A stretch of DNA of 23,951 nucleotides from DATLFA01 sp039915945 (GTDB lineage Bacteria > Actinomycetota > Acidimicrobiia > Acidimicrobiales > WLNW01). The stretch is taken from contig JBDSMH010000189.1 in assembly GCA_039915945.1 (NCBI GenBank), positions 1-23,951 of the forward strand, given 5' to 3'. The notes beneath the pieces are model-generated. The model did no database searches. It was not told the origin of the DNA and saw only the letters and a program-made list of their open reading frames with translations. Of the stretch, positions 23,893 through 23,951 are shown piece after piece (positions within the stretch are counted from its first letter, which is position 1; every line of letters begins with the position of its first letter). The position numbers and the translations under genes were made by a program.

Positions 23893-23951
23893 ATGACCAT
23901 CGTAGAGAACGCGCGCCCCGTCACCGGTGGTGTGGACACGCACCTCGATTC
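23893..23951 (+). CDS. IS110-family transposase (5' end only)
   Basis: The frame reads MTIVENARPVTGGVDTHLDS before the window ends. G-V-D-T-H is the N-terminal motif of IS110 DEDD (RuvC-like) transposases, with the Asp as the first catalytic acid. The ATG at 23893 is preferred over 23887 because GAAGGG (23881-23886) then lies 6 bases upstream as ribosome site. These enzymes recombine DNA under bridge-RNA guidance. Only about 19 codons are visible, so completeness cannot be judged. Confidence 0.75.
   Translation, partial: MTIVENARPVTGGVDTHLD

Larger units (their letters stand above)
23700..23951 (+). mobile_element. Left end of an IS110-family insertion sequence (cut by the window edge)
   Basis: A ~190-base non-coding, structured leader is followed by the first codons of an IS110-type transposase. 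IS110 elements lack terminal inverted repeats, so the left boundary is only approximate; it must lie after 23672. Contigs often break inside such multicopy elements, which may explain why the window stops here. Confidence 0.65.

Overview
The window is high-G+C, densely packed bacterial DNA. Several things point to an actinobacterium, probably class Acidimicrobiia (inference; no rRNA or marker gene is present to prove it). These are frequent GTG starts, 4-base start/stop overlaps, probable leaderless promoters (TANNNT boxes 6-8 nt before the start), a DUF222/HNH endonuclease, an actinobacterial-type dapD, a P450, and two families that commonly use coenzyme F420. The right edge breaks inside an IS110-family element, as a draft contig would.

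Layout. Positions 1-205 hold a minus-strand fragment resembling an alpha-L-rhamnosidase, cut off where a TPR protein gene begins. At 212-3252 a membrane-anchored TPR protein is translationally coupled to a NicO-type nickel/cobalt exporter with a His-rich loop. A GNAT acetyltransferase and a PAP2-type phosphatase follow, divergently. Positions 4506-6062 are broken: the C-terminal TPR part of a minus-strand regulator is spliced head to head to the C-terminal half of a plus-strand DHA2 MFS transporter. At 6122-10677 is a five-gene unit in which every junction is a 4-base overlap: ECF sigma factor, six-TM zinc-finger anti-sigma factor, ABC ATPase, a large permease with an exported Cys-containing domain, and a second permease. 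At 10715-12261 a frameshifted N-terminal half of an EamA transporter runs in frame into the C-terminal half of an SF1 helicase.

From 12266 the genes look intact: DUF222/HNH nuclease, a small lipoprotein, DUF2237, a VOC protein, dapD, a PF03640-type lipoprotein, a cyclase-methyltransferase pair divergent from a cytochrome P450, an unrecognised exported/membrane pair, an LLM oxidoreductase divergent from a Ddn-like deazaflavin oxidoreductase, and an aldo/keto reductase. The last ~250 bases are the left end of an IS110 element, with a structured leader that fits a bridge RNA and the first codons of its transposase.

The main points of interest are the sigma/anti-sigma/ABC operon, the IS110 bridge-RNA candidate, two clean operator-like sites (18491-18520 and 16843-16860), and the four abrupt mid-gene junctions in the first half. 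Those junctions mean either real rearrangement or a chimeric assembly. I did not find a clearly new defence or RNA-guided system beyond the IS110 element.
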